Made by a program: the position numbers and the translations under genes
DNA from: CAVZYN01 sp963779515
Lineage (GTDB): Bacteria > Pseudomonadota > Alphaproteobacteria > Rhizobiales > Hyphomicrobiaceae
NCBI GenBank assembly: GCA_963779515.1
Contig: CAVZYN010000018.1
Span: 620,001-684,000, forward strand
Length of the DNA: 64,000 nt
Direction: 5' to 3'
Notes under the pieces: model-generated
The model's database searches: none
Seen by the model: the letters and a program-made list of their open reading frames with translations, nothing else
Told to the model about the DNA's origin: nothing
Shown: positions 54,643 to 63,730 of the stretch, piece after piece
Numbering within the stretch: position 1 is the stretch's first letter
Layout of the letters: each line of letters starts with the position of its first letter

Positions 54643-57600
54643 ATGACTGGCGTTTTGATCGGGCAGCTTATTCTGTGGTTGATCGTCGCAATCATCGCGA
54701 TTGTGATCTTCGTCTACATCGTGAATTGGCTTTACCATCGCTCGTCGAAAGAGGTGTCGTTCGTCAGAACGGGCCTCTTCGGCGAGAAGGTCGTGATCAA
54801 CGGCGGCGCGCTGGTGCTGCCCTTCATTCACGACTTCACGCCGGTCAACATGAACGTGCTGCAAATGAGCATCGTTCGCGACAAAGCCGACGCCATCACC
54901 ACCAAGGACCGCATGCGCGTCGATGTCGAAGCCGACTTCTATGTGCGCGTGAAATCCAACCGCGAAGCCGTCGCCGTCGCCGCCGCCACCTTGGGCCGCC
55001 GGACGATGGAGCCCGAACGGCTGCACGCGCTCCTCTCCGGCAAGTTCATCTCCGCGCTCCGCTCGGTTGCGTCCGACATGACGATGGAAGCGATGCACGA
55101 ACGTCGCGGCGAGTACGTCGCCCGCGTCACTGAAGCCGCCCAGGAAGCCTTGGCGCAGAACGGCCTGGAACTCGAATCCGTCGCCATCACCGATCTCGAT
55201 CAAACCGATCTGCAGTACTTCAATCCGTCAAACCGCTTCGACGCCGAAGGTTTGACCAAGCTGATTGAAGAGATCGAGATGAAGCGCAAGCTGCGCAACG
55301 ACATCGAACAGGAATCGATGATCCGCATCCGCAGCCGCAACCTCGCGGCCGAGAAGCAGGCCCTCGAAATCGAACGCGAAAGCGAAACCGCGCGCCTCGA
55401 ACAGGAACGCGACGTCGAAATCCGGCGCGCCTCGCAGCGCGCCGTGATCGCAACCGAACGCGCCCGCCGCGAAACCGAAGCCGAGCAGGCCCAGCTCTTG
55501 GCCCGCGAGGAAATTGAGCGCTCGCGCATCGGCAATGAGATGGCCATCTCGGACGCTCGCATTTCGTCCGAGCGTGAAATCCGCCAGAAGGAAATCGAAC
55601 GCACGCGCACCGTTGAAGAAGCGGAGATTGCCGCCCGGGAGTTCGTCGAAAAGGCGCGCATCGCCAACAGTCAGGTGATCAGCGAAGCCCGCATCGCCTC
55701 CGAACGCGAGGTGCGCCAGCGCGAGATCGAGCGCCAGCGGCTGATCGATCACGCCGAGATCGACGCGCGCGAAGGCGTCGAAAAGGCCAGGATCGCCAAC
55801 GAACTCGTGCTGAGCCAGGCGCGCATCGCGTCCGAGCGCGACGTGCGAGCACAGGAGATCGAGCGCCAGCGCGCCATCGATCAAGCCGAGATCATGGCCC
55901 GCGAGTCCGTCGAGAAAGCGCGTTTTGCCCATGATCGCGCCCTGACCGAAGAGCGGATCTCCAACGAGGAAGGCGCCAAGCGCCGCGACATCCTTCGCTT
56001 GCGCGCCGTCGAGGAAGCCGAGATCCAGGCGCACGAGGTCACCGAACGTCTGCGCATCGCCCAGATGCTGATCATCAATGCCGATCGCATCGCCACCGAT
56101 GAGAAGGTGCGCGGCCTCGAAATTGCCCGCACCCGGGTCACCGAGGAGGCCGAGATCGCAGCCCAACAGGCGATCGAAGCCGCCCGCATCGCCCGCGAGA
56201 AGGCCCTCTCCGCCGACCGGATCGCCGCCGAGCAGGTGACTCGCACACTCGAAATCTCGCGCACCCGCGCCCTGGATGAAGCCGGCATTGCCGCCCGCCA
56301 AGCAACCGAAGCCGTTCGCATCGCCCAGGAAGAGCGCATCCGCCAGCTCGAAATCGCGCGCAATAGAGCCCTCGATGAAGCCGAGATCGCATCGCGCGAA
56401 GCGATCGAGGCCGCGCGGATCGCCGAGACCAAACGCCTGACCGCGCACCGGATCGCCGCCGATCAAGAAACCCGCAATCTCGAGATCAGCAGAAGCGAGA
56501 CGCTCGAAACCGCAGAAGCCGTCTCGCGCCAGGCCGTGGAATCCGTGCGCATCGCCCAGGAGCGCAAGATCCAAGCCGAGCGCATCTCCCGTGACGAACT
56601 CGTGCGCCAGCTCGAGATCACGCGGAACAAGGCTGTCGAGTCCGCCGAAATCTCCGCCCGCGAAGCCGTCGAAGCAGCCAAGATCGCTCAGGAGCGAGCG
56701 CTTGCCGCCGTGCGCATCTCCGCTGAACAGGACACCCGCGGCCTCGAACTCCTCAAGAACGAGTTCATCGAAGCCGCCGAGCTCAAGCGTCGCGACAAGG
56801 TCGAGCGCCAGCGCATCGCCGTCGAGCTGTCACTCGAGAGGGAGCGCATCGACTCGCAGAAGAGCCGCGAAATTCTCGGCATCACGCAAAAAACGGCGAT
56901 CGAGGTCGCCGAAGAGGATCGCATCATCGAACTCGCCGCCAAGCGCGCCGATCGCGCCGATGCCGATCGCCACCTGAAGCAGGCCGAGATCGTCGCCCAG
57001 CAGGAAGTCGCCAAATCCGACGTCGAGCGTGAGCGGATCCTCGAAGCCGCCCGCCTCGAACGCCGTCGCGCCCTCGAACTTCTGGAGGTTGCCCGCACCC
57101 AGACGGTGCAGGAAGCCGAGATCGCCGCCCGCGAGGAAGTCGATCGCGCCCGCATCTCCTCCGATCGCGCCATCGACGAAGCCCGCGTGCTGCGCGAACG
57201 CGAACTGCGCAAGCTCGAGGTTGATCGCGAGCGCGTCGTCGAGATCGCATCGATGGACAAGGCCATCGCGCTCTATCACAAGGCGCTCGAAGAGTCCGCC
57301 GCCAAGGTCGAGGCCGAGGTGGCCCGCGCCAAGGCGACGGAAGCCGAGGAGCGCGTCCACACTGTCCGCGAAAGCGAGATCGCGAAGCGGCGTAAGAGCG
57401 TCGAGGTCATGATGGCCGAAAAGGCCGCCGAGGAGATCCGGATCGCCGCAGGTGCGCAAAAAGTCCGCGCCGCCGTCGAGGCCGAAGCCCAAAAACTACT
57501 GTACGAAGCCGAAAACACGCTCTCGGACGGCTCCCGTTACGGCCTCTTCCGCCGCCGCCTTCTCGACAAGATGGAAGGCATCGTGCGCGAAAGCGTCAAG

Positions 57601-57924
57601 CCGCTCGAGAAGATCGAGAGCATCCGCATCATGCAGGTCGACGGTCTTGGCGGGCAGGGCGCAAACGGCAACGGCGGCAAGAGCCCGACCGACGAAGTCA
57701 TCGACTCGGCGCTGCGCTATCGGGTTCAAGCCCCCATGATCGATCAGGTCATGAAGGAAATCGGCATCGAGGGCGGCAGCCTCGCCAGGATGGGCGGGCT
57801 GATGCGCGAGGCGAGCGACATGCAGCGCGTCGCCAAGGATGCCCAGCCGCCCAAGGTCGCACCACCCAAGGAAAACGCGAAAGCGCCCGACGGTGGCGAG
57901 ACCAATCCGGACGGCAAGAAGTGA
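54643..57924 (+). CDS. Giant flotillin/SPFH-like protein with hendecad repeats
   Basis: A 1093-residue membrane scaffold. One N-terminal membrane segment (about residues 4-30) is followed by an SPFH domain (about 38-190, with ITTKDRMRVDVEADFYVRV). A very long charged coiled region runs to about residue 960. Residues 320-748 consist of nine repeats of 44 residues and one of 33; 44 and 33 are both multiples of 11, which is the mark of a hendecad coiled coil. The C-terminal part has the flotillin-type segment VKPLEKIESIRIMQVDGLGG, then a polar tail. It is about twice the usual YqiK/flotillin length. A perfect ribosome site (aaggagg, 54632-54638) precedes the ATG. It likely forms a large cage or raft-like assembly (inference). 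Confidence 0.9.
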   Translation: MTGVLIGQLILWLIVAIIAIVIFVYIVNWLYHRSSKEVSFVRTGLFGEKVVINGGALVLPFIHDFTPVNMNVLQMSIVRDKADAITTKDRMRVDVEADFYVRVKSNREAVAVAAATLGRRTMEPERLHALLSGKFISALRSVASDMTMEAMHERRGEYVARVTEAAQEALAQNGLELESVAITDLDQTDLQYFNPSNRFDAEGLTKLIEEIEMKRKLRNDIEQESMIRIRSRNLAAEKQALEIERESETARLEQERDVEIRRASQRAVIATERARRETEAEQAQLLAREEIERSRIGNEMAISDARISSEREIRQKEIERTRTVEEAEIAAREFVEKARIANSQVISEARIASEREVRQREIERQRLIDHAEIDAREGVEKARIANELVLSQARIASERDVRAQEIERQRAIDQAEIMARESVEKARFAHDRALTEERISNEEGAKRRDILRLRAVEEAEIQAHEVTERLRIAQMLIINADRIATDEKVRGLEIARTRVTEEAEIAAQQAIEAARIAREKALSADRIAAEQVTRTLEISRTRALDEAGIAARQATEAVRIAQEERIRQLEIARNRALDEAEIASREAIEAARIAETKRLTAHRIAADQETRNLEISRSETLETAEAVSRQAVESVRIAQERKIQAERISRDELVRQLEITRNKAVESAEISAREAVEAAKIAQERALAAVRISAEQDTRGLELLKNEFIEAAELKRRDKVERQRIAVELSLERERIDSQKSREILGITQKTAIEVAEEDRIIELAAKRADRADADRHLKQAEIVAQQEVAKSDVERERILEAARLERRRALELLEVARTQTVQEAEIAAREEVDRARISSDRAIDEARVLRERELRKLEVDRERVVEIASMDKAIALYHKALEESAAKVEAEVARAKATEAEERVHTVRESEIAKRRKSVEVMMAEKAAEEIRIAAGAQKVRAAVEAEAQKLLYEAENTLSDGSRYGLFRRRLLDKMEGIVRESVKPLEKIESIRIMQVDGLGGQGANGNGGKSPTDEVIDSALRYRVQAPMIDQVMKEIGIEGGSLARMGGLMREASDMQRVAKDAQPPKVAPPKENAKAPDGGETNPDGKK
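55600..56886 (+). repeat. 132-base coding repeats of the flotillin-like gene
   Basis: Nine units of 132 bases and one of 99 bases. They encode 44- and 33-residue units with the pattern R.R..EEAEI.AREAVE.ARIA...A...RIA.E...R.LEI. The nucleotide units are diverged, so this is old duplication kept by selection, not a recent expansion. Confidence 0.9.
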
Positions 57925-57962
57925 GCACGGCGGCAGCAACTCCACGGAATGAGAACTGAGCC

Positions 57963-58400
57963 ATGGCGCGAGTCTATGCTTCAAGCGTGATCAAGGCCCC
58001 GGCCGCGCGCGTCTGGTCCCGCATCCGCGATTTCAACGGGCTGCCGAACTGGCACCCGCGGATCGCCGACAGCCGGATCGAGAACGGCGAGCCGTCGGAC
58101 AAGATCGGCTGCGTCAGAAACTTCCATCTGCGCAACGGCGATGCGCTACGCGAGAAATTGCTCGGCCTCTCCGACTTCGATATGTTCTACACCTACTCGA
58201 TCCTTGAATCGCCGATGGGCGTGACCAACTACGTCGCGACGATCAGGCTGACACCCGTGTCCGACGGCGACCGCACTTTCATCGAATGGACCGCCGAGTT
58301 CGATTGCGCGCCGGAACGCGAAGCCGAACTCGTGACTGCCATCGGCACCAACGTGTTCCAAGGCGGCTTTGACGCCTTGAAGCGCGCGTTCGGAGGCTGA
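57963..58400 (+). CDS. SRPBCC-family protein, first of a pair
   Basis: A 145-residue START/SRPBCC-fold protein (BetV1/MxaD-like). Segments include VIKAPAARVWSRIRDFNGLPNWHP and SDKIGCVRNFHLRNGD. It is paralogous to the next gene and overlaps it (TGATG). In CO-dehydrogenase clusters an SRPBCC protein (CoxG) helps link the enzyme to the membrane. A similar role in handling a hydrophobic ligand or electron carrier is inference. Confidence 0.85.
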   Translation: MARVYASSVIKAPAARVWSRIRDFNGLPNWHPRIADSRIENGEPSDKIGCVRNFHLRNGDALREKLLGLSDFDMFYTYSILESPMGVTNYVATIRLTPVSDGDRTFIEWTAEFDCAPEREAELVTAIGTNVFQGGFDALKRAFGG

Positions 58401-58849
58401 TGCGCATGCCGCGGGTCATTCGAGGCACGATCATTGACGCCCCTGCAGATCAGGTGTGGTCGGTGATCCGTGACTTCAATGGCTTCGACCAGTGGCACCC
58501 GGCCGTCGGTGCCAGCATGATCGAGCGGCATCACAGCTCGGACAAGATCGGCTGCATTCGCAAACTCAAGCTGAAAGACGGCTCGGAATTGCGCGAGCAA
58601 CTGCTGACCCTCTCCGATCTCGAGCAAACCTACACCTATTGCCTGCTCGACACCCCGATCCCCTTGTTCAACTACGTGGCCCACGTCCGCCTGTTTCCCG
58701 TCACCGACGGCAATCGGACGTTCTGGCAATGGGAGTCGCGCTTCACCACGCGGCCGGGCGAGGAGCAGGCGATGCAAGCACTTGTCGGCGACGACATCTA
58801 CCAGGCAGGGTTCAGCGCCGTCAGAGACCGTCTGGGCCAGGCGGCGTAA
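58400..58849 (+). CDS. SRPBCC-family protein, second of a pair
   Basis: A 149-residue SRPBCC protein, clearly a paralogue of the preceding gene (matching VWSVIRDFNGFDQWHP, SDKIGCIRKLKLKDG and FNYVAHVRL). The two may form a hetero-oligomer. The ATG overlaps the upstream stop, and a ribosome site for the next gene (aaggaga) begins at its stop. Confidence 0.85.
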   Translation: MRMPRVIRGTIIDAPADQVWSVIRDFNGFDQWHPAVGASMIERHHSSDKIGCIRKLKLKDGSELREQLLTLSDLEQTYTYCLLDTPIPLFNYVAHVRLFPVTDGNRTFWQWESRFTTRPGEEQAMQALVGDDIYQAGFSAVRDRLGQAA

Positions 58850-58860
58850 GGAGAGATTGA

Positions 58861-59682
58861 ATGCCCGTCACCGTCAGAACCTTCTCGACGCTCAATGAGG
58901 CAGCCTCCGCCTTGAGCACGGATCGCCAGGCGCGCTTTTATGGCGGCGGCACGCTGCTGATGCGCGCCCTCAACGAAGGCGACCGGTCGCTCTCGGTTCT
59001 GGTCCGCACCACCGACACGAAACTGCAAGCCCTGCAAACCTCCGGCGCGCGCATCATCCTCGGCGGCGGCATCACCATGGCGCAAGTCCTTGCCGACCGG
59101 AACCTCGCGCTGCTCCATCCCGTCGCCCGCTACGTCGGCGGCCCAGCCGTGCGATCCGCCGCGACCGTTGGCGGCAATCTCTTCGCGCCGTCTCCTTACG
59201 GCGACTTCACCGTCGCGCTGTTGGCGCTCGACGCTTCGGTCGCCGTCGCCGGCTCCTACGGCGCCGCGCGCGAAATGCCGCTGGAGGAGTTCCTCGGCGG
59301 CCGCGACCGCCTGACCGGCAGCATCGTCGAGAGCGTCTCCTTCGCACGTCCTGCCAGTCCCGACGCATTTCGCTTCCGCAAGGTCTCGCGCGTGAAACCG
59401 AAGGGTATCTCGGTTCTCTCGATCGCAGCGCACCTGCCGCAATCCGGCGGCAGCATCAGAAACGCGCGGGTGGCGTACGGCGTCATGGCGCCGGCGCCGA
59501 TCCGCGCCAAGGCCGTCGAACGCGCGCTCGAAGGCCGCACGCTCGATCCGTCGACGATTGCGGACGCGATGCGGGTCGCCGCCGAAGGCACCAGTCCGCC
59601 GACGGACGCACTCGCCAGCACCTGGTATCGCCGCGAGGTGATCGGCGTGCATCTGCAGCGACTATTGCTTGGACAAGGTTGA
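58861..59682 (+). CDS. Molybdenum hydroxylase FAD-binding medium subunit
   Basis: A 273-residue FAD subunit of the CoxM/XdhB type. The FAD-binding motifs are FYGGGTLLMRAL near the N-terminus and RSAATVGGNLFAPSPYGDF further on. It passes electrons from the iron-sulfur subunit to FAD and then to an acceptor. The order medium-small-large matches coxMSL-type operons. A good ribosome site (aaggaga) precedes the ATG. Confidence 0.93.
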   Translation: MPVTVRTFSTLNEAASALSTDRQARFYGGGTLLMRALNEGDRSLSVLVRTTDTKLQALQTSGARIILGGGITMAQVLADRNLALLHPVARYVGGPAVRSAATVGGNLFAPSPYGDFTVALLALDASVAVAGSYGAAREMPLEEFLGGRDRLTGSIVESVSFARPASPDAFRFRKVSRVKPKGISVLSIAAHLPQSGGSIRNARVAYGVMAPAPIRAKAVERALEGRTLDPSTIADAMRVAAEGTSPPTDALASTWYRREVIGVHLQRLLLGQG

Positions 59683-59696
59683 GGGCAGAAAGCGCG

Positions 59697-60179
59697 ATGG
59701 CCAAAACACCAGTACAGTTCATTCTCAACGGAACGCCCGCCGCGGTCTTCGTCGACGGTGGCGGCAATCTGCTCACTGCCCTCCGCGAAGGCGTCGGCGA
59801 CACCGCGCCAAAATTCGGCTGCGGCCAGGGCGCCTGCGGCACCTGCACCGTCCTCGTCGATGGCGAGCCCGTGCTCTCGTGCCTGACGCTCGCCGAGACG
59901 GTCTCCGGCCGCAAGGTCGAGACCGCGACCGGATTGCGCAACGGACCGCAATTACATCCGCTGCAGGACGCCTTCATGGAGCACTTCGCGGCCCAGTGCG
60001 GCTTCTGCACATCAGGCATGTTGATGGCGGCCAAAGCGCTGCTCGATCGCAATCCCAACCCCAGCAAGGACGACGTCATCGAGGCGATCAGCGGCAACAT
60101 TTGCCGTTGCACCGGCTATGAACCGATCGTCGCCGCCATTCTCGCCGCCGCCGCCCGCGGCCAGCAGCGTCGCGCCTGA
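59697..60179 (+). CDS. Molybdenum hydroxylase 2Fe-2S small subunit
   Basis: A 160-residue subunit with both 2Fe-2S sites. The plant-ferredoxin-type site is FGCGQGACGTC with the fourth Cys in LSCLTLAE. The second site is AQCGFCTSGM with GNICRCTGY. All eight cysteines are present, so electron transfer from the molybdenum centre should work. ATG 59697 is used. Confidence 0.95.
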   Translation: MAKTPVQFILNGTPAAVFVDGGGNLLTALREGVGDTAPKFGCGQGACGTCTVLVDGEPVLSCLTLAETVSGRKVETATGLRNGPQLHPLQDAFMEHFAAQCGFCTSGMLMAAKALLDRNPNPSKDDVIEAISGNICRCTGYEPIVAAILAAAARGQQRRA

Positions 60180-60189
60180 GGACCACATC

Positions 60190-61818
60190 ATGTTTGAACT
60201 CAGAAAAGACCTCTTTGCCGACGAGCGCGACGACAACCTGAAGGAAATCGGCAAGCCCAGTCAGCGTCAGGACGCGCTCGGCCACGTCACCGGCGCGACC
60301 AAATACTTCGACGATCACGTCACCGCCAATCTGCTGCACTTGAAGGTGTTGCGCAGCCCGCATCATCACGCACGCCTGCGCCGCATTGATGTCAGCGAGG
60401 CTGAACGCGCACCCGGCGTCAGGAAGGTGCTGCGCGGCGCCGACGTCCCGCGCAATCTCAACACGCTGTTGAGCCTTCTCAATTTCGGCAAGGACGACGA
60501 GCCGACGCTTGCCGTCGACAAGGTGCGCTACAAGGGCGAGCCGATCGCAGCCGTCATCGCCGTGTCGGAACGCGACGCCTTCGAAGCCCTGGGCAAGATC
60601 CGCGTCGACTATGAGCCGCTCCCGCACGTATTCGATGTCGAAGAGGCCCTGAAGCCCGGCGCGCCCGTCGTCAACGACGTCTATCCCAAGAACACGTTCG
60701 AATATCACGGGTCCTACGATCACCAGAACTTGCGCTTCGGCGACGTCGACGCCGCCTTCCGGTCCGCCGACGCGATCGTCGAAGACCGCTATCAGATGTC
60801 GCCGATCGAGCACGCGCCGACGGAAACCAACGGCTGCGTCGCCGTACCAGACACCAACGGCCGTTACACCGTCTACTCATGTGCGCAAGGCCTCTTCTTC
60901 TCGCTCGACACCTGCGCCAAGATCCTCGATGTCCCCTCCAACAAACTGCACTTCATCGGCGGCACCGTCGGCGGCGGTTTCGGCGGCAAGGTCGACTCGC
61001 TGACCGAGCCACTCGCCGTTCTCGGCGCCATGCTGACCGGCAAGCCGGTCCGCTACGTGCTCGGCCGCGAGGAGGAGATGCAGTACGGCTCTCCGCGCGG
61101 TGCCGAGCGCATCTACGTCAAGGACGCCGTCATGCGCGACGGCCGCATCACCGCTCGTCAAGTCCGCAGCTACTTCGACAGCGGCGCCTACACCCGCCTG
61201 TCGAGCTATGCCGTCATCAAATGCGCGGGACACATTCCCGGCCCTTACACAATTCCGAATGTGTCCGCCGACATCTACTGCGTCTACACCAACCGCTGCC
61301 CGTCGACCGCCATGCGCGGCTTCGGCGTCACCGCCATGGACTTCGCCATCGAATGCCAGATGGACAAGCTCGCGCACGCGATCAACATGGACCCGATGGA
61401 GTTCCGCATTCTCAACGCCTATCGCGATGGCGACATGAAAGCGCATCGCCGCGAAGCCAAGAACACCGCGCTCATCGAGTGCGTGCAGGTCGCCGCCGAG
61501 AAAGCCAAGTGGCCGATCCGCGACGAGTTCAAGCGCATGTCCTCGCGCGTCGGCGGCGGCGGTGAACGCGCCCGCATCCCCGACAATGGCGGCCGCGCGA
61601 CGCCCCAGCGACCCGCGTCGCAACCCGCGCAGCAGACGCCGTCCCGATCCTCGAGCTACGATCAGGCGATCGCCGCCGCTCGGCCAACGCCGCCACCACC
61701 GCCACCCCGGACCGAAGAGGTCCGCCCAACGCCGCCACCGCCCACGCCGCCGCCCAGCACACCGTCACCCGGCGGCGCCGGCCGTTTCTCGTCTGTCTTT
61801 GGAACCCGGAGGCGCTGA
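60190..61818 (+). CDS. Molybdenum hydroxylase large subunit, N-terminal part with proline-rich tail
   Basis: A 542-residue protein. Residues about 15-125 form the aldehyde-oxidase a/b-hammerhead domain. The first molybdopterin-binding part includes GGTVGGGFGGK and the active-site loop CPSTAMRGFGVTAMDF. The chain then stops after a long Pro/Ala/Ser/Arg tail (about residues 455-542) that includes PPPPPPR and PPPPTPPPS runs. In related enzymes the molybdopterin-binding region continues in one chain; here it is completed by the next gene. The loop AMRGFG is the common hydroxylase form, not the AYRCSFR of form I CO dehydrogenase. ATG 60190 is used. Confidence 0.9.
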   Translation: MFELRKDLFADERDDNLKEIGKPSQRQDALGHVTGATKYFDDHVTANLLHLKVLRSPHHHARLRRIDVSEAERAPGVRKVLRGADVPRNLNTLLSLLNFGKDDEPTLAVDKVRYKGEPIAAVIAVSERDAFEALGKIRVDYEPLPHVFDVEEALKPGAPVVNDVYPKNTFEYHGSYDHQNLRFGDVDAAFRSADAIVEDRYQMSPIEHAPTETNGCVAVPDTNGRYTVYSCAQGLFFSLDTCAKILDVPSNKLHFIGGTVGGGFGGKVDSLTEPLAVLGAMLTGKPVRYVLGREEEMQYGSPRGAERIYVKDAVMRDGRITARQVRSYFDSGAYTRLSSYAVIKCAGHIPGPYTIPNVSADIYCVYTNRCPSTAMRGFGVTAMDFAIECQMDKLAHAINMDPMEFRILNAYRDGDMKAHRREAKNTALIECVQVAAEKAKWPIRDEFKRMSSRVGGGGERARIPDNGGRATPQRPASQPAQQTPSRSSSYDQAIAAARPTPPPPPPRTEEVRPTPPPPTPPPSTPSPGGAGRFSSVFGTRRR

Positions 61819-61819
61819 C

Positions 61820-62842
61820 ATGGCCAAGCATCGCGGACGCGGCATGTCGTCCATGAACTATCCGATCGGAATGAACCTTGGCGGCGACCCAAGTCAGGCC
61901 CTCGTGCACTCGAATCCGACCGGAAAATTCACGGTCTCCCTCTCGGCCATCGATTTGGGCCAGGGCATGAAGTCCGTGACGCGCCAGATCGCGGCCGAAA
62001 CCCTCGGTGTCCCGATCGAAGACGTCTACGTCGATACGGCTGACTCGGACACCGGGCCCCACGACATGGGCAGCTTCGCATCCCGCGGCACCCACCGCGT
62101 CGGCAATGCCGTGATTGTCGCCGCCAAGGAAGCGCGCGGCGTCATGATGGAAGCCGCCGCCGAAGAACTCGAAGTCAACGCCGCCGACCTCGACACCGAC
62201 GGCAAAGGCAATATCCACGTCAAAGGCGCGCCGCACCGGTCCATCTCCACCAAGGACGTCGCCATTGCCGCACAGTTCCGGCAGGGCAAAACCATCGCCG
62301 GCCGGGGCATTTTTTTGGTGCCGCTCTCCGACGTCAATCCCGAAACCGGCGAGATGTCGCCGGCCACCTGCTACGCGCATTCGTGCCTCGTCGCCGAGGT
62401 CGAGGTCGACGATGAGACCGGCGAAGTCTCGGTCATCAAGATGGACTCTGCTTACGAGCTTGGCCGCGCCTTGAACCCGAAAATGGTCGAGCAGCAACTC
62501 GTCGGCGGCGCTTGGATGGGGATCAGTCACGCGCTCTACGAAACGCCGGAACCTTACTATCCAGATCCAAGCCACGGACCGCGCGACTTCAACGAATACC
62601 TGATGCCGGGCCCCGGCGAGATGACTCCGCACGATATCGCCGTGCTGGAGCGTCCCGCGCCCGACGCGCCTTTCGGCGGCAAGGGTCCCGGCGAAATGTG
62701 CGCCAATCCGGTGCTGCCGGCCATCTCGAACGCGATCTTCAATGCCGTCGGCGTCCGCTTGAACGAGCTGCCGATGACGCCCGAGAAGGTGCTGCGCGCG
62801 ATCAAGGCGCAAGGTGGCGCCAAGCCTCAGGCGCGCAGGTAA
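61820..62842 (+). CDS. Molybdenum hydroxylase large subunit, C-terminal part
   Basis: A 340-residue second half of the large subunit. It starts at SNPTGKFTVSLSAIDLGQGMKS, the second molybdopterin-binding domain, and has SDTGPHDMGSFASRGTH and the active-site Glu in GGKGPGEMCANP. An excellent ribosome site (ggagg seven bases before ATG 61820) and a clean stop of the previous gene two bases before show that the split is natural and not a frameshift. The two proteins must associate to build the active site. Confidence 0.9.
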   Translation: MAKHRGRGMSSMNYPIGMNLGGDPSQALVHSNPTGKFTVSLSAIDLGQGMKSVTRQIAAETLGVPIEDVYVDTADSDTGPHDMGSFASRGTHRVGNAVIVAAKEARGVMMEAAAEELEVNAADLDTDGKGNIHVKGAPHRSISTKDVAIAAQFRQGKTIAGRGIFLVPLSDVNPETGEMSPATCYAHSCLVAEVEVDDETGEVSVIKMDSAYELGRALNPKMVEQQLVGGAWMGISHALYETPEPYYPDPSHGPRDFNEYLMPGPGEMTPHDIAVLERPAPDAPFGGKGPGEMCANPVLPAISNAIFNAVGVRLNELPMTPEKVLRAIKAQGGAKPQARR

Positions 62843-62848
62843 CCATCG

Positions 62849-63730
62849 ATGGCGGTGCGCGCAAACTACGTTGGCATTGATAGCCCCGCGGCCGTCGAAG
62901 CGGCGTTGCGGTCCGCCTACTATCTGGCCGACGACGGCATCGCGACCGCCACCTATCTGGCGCTTGCCCTCGGCAAGCCGTTGCTGCTCGAAGGTGCACC
63001 TGGGGTCGGCAAGACCGAGGCTGCAAAAGCCATCGCCGCCGTGCTTGGCCGCCGCCTGATCCGCCTCCAGTGCTACGAAGGCATCGACGCCTCCGCCGCA
63101 CTCTATGAATGGAACTACCCGCGCCAGATGCTGGCGATCCGCCAGGCTGGTGATCAATCGATCGACATCTACCGCGACGAATTCCTGATCCAGCGGCCCA
63201 TGCTCGAGGCGCTCAGGAACTCGAACGACGCCGTGCTGCTGATCGACGAAATCGACCGCTCCGACCACGAGTTCGAAGCGTTTCTGCTGGAGTTCCTCTC
63301 CGACTTCCAGATCTCGATTCCCGAGCGCGGCACCATCCGCGCGGATGATCGCCCCGTCGTCTTGCTGACGTCGAACCGGACTCGCGATCTCCATGAAGCG
63401 CTACGCCGCCGCTGCGTCTACCATTGGATCGATTACCCCTCCGAGGCCCGCGAAATCCAGATCATCCTGCTGCGCGCATCCAGCGTCGCCGAGCGCACCG
63501 CCGCCGCCGTCGTCAAAGCTGTCGGACAGTTGCGCCGCGAACCGCTGACCAAGCCTCCGGGCGTCGCCGAGTCCGTCGAGTGGGCCGAAGGCGCGACCCT
63601 GCTCAACAAGCAGGGCGTGGCTTGGCCGCAGGCCTTCAAGCGCGCGATCGGTCTCGCGCTGAAGGACGAAGAGGATCTGCGCTTCATCGCCCCGCGCATC
63701 GACGCGCTGTTGTCGGAGGCCGTGCGATGA
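62849..63730 (+). CDS. MoxR-type AAA ATPase (CoxD-like)
   Basis: A 293-residue AAA ATPase. Walker A is EGAPGVGKTEAAK, Walker B is AVLLIDEIDRSDHEFE, and sensor-type segments include VVLLTSNRTRDLHEALRRRC. In coxMSL clusters CoxD with CoxE helps mature the molybdenum active site. A similar chaperone role here is likely. The stop overlaps the next start (ATGA). Confidence 0.92.
   Translation: MAVRANYVGIDSPAAVEAALRSAYYLADDGIATATYLALALGKPLLLEGAPGVGKTEAAKAIAAVLGRRLIRLQCYEGIDASAALYEWNYPRQMLAIRQAGDQSIDIYRDEFLIQRPMLEALRNSNDAVLLIDEIDRSDHEFEAFLLEFLSDFQISIPERGTIRADDRPVVLLTSNRTRDLHEALRRRCVYHWIDYPSEAREIQIILLRASSVAERTAAAVVKAVGQLRREPLTKPPGVAESVEWAEGATLLNKQGVAWPQAFKRAIGLALKDEEDLRFIAPRIDALLSEAVR

Noticed and set aside
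55228..56574. Long antisense reading frame of 448 codons inside the flotillin-like gene
   Set aside because: It mirrors the repetitive coding strand of a well-supported gene, has no ribosome site or family motif, and arises from biased codon use.
60190..62842. Assignment of the hydroxylase as CO dehydrogenase
   Set aside because: The operon has coxMSL-DE style, but the active-site loop reads CPSTAMRGFG and lacks the AYRCSFR motif of form I CO dehydrogenase.
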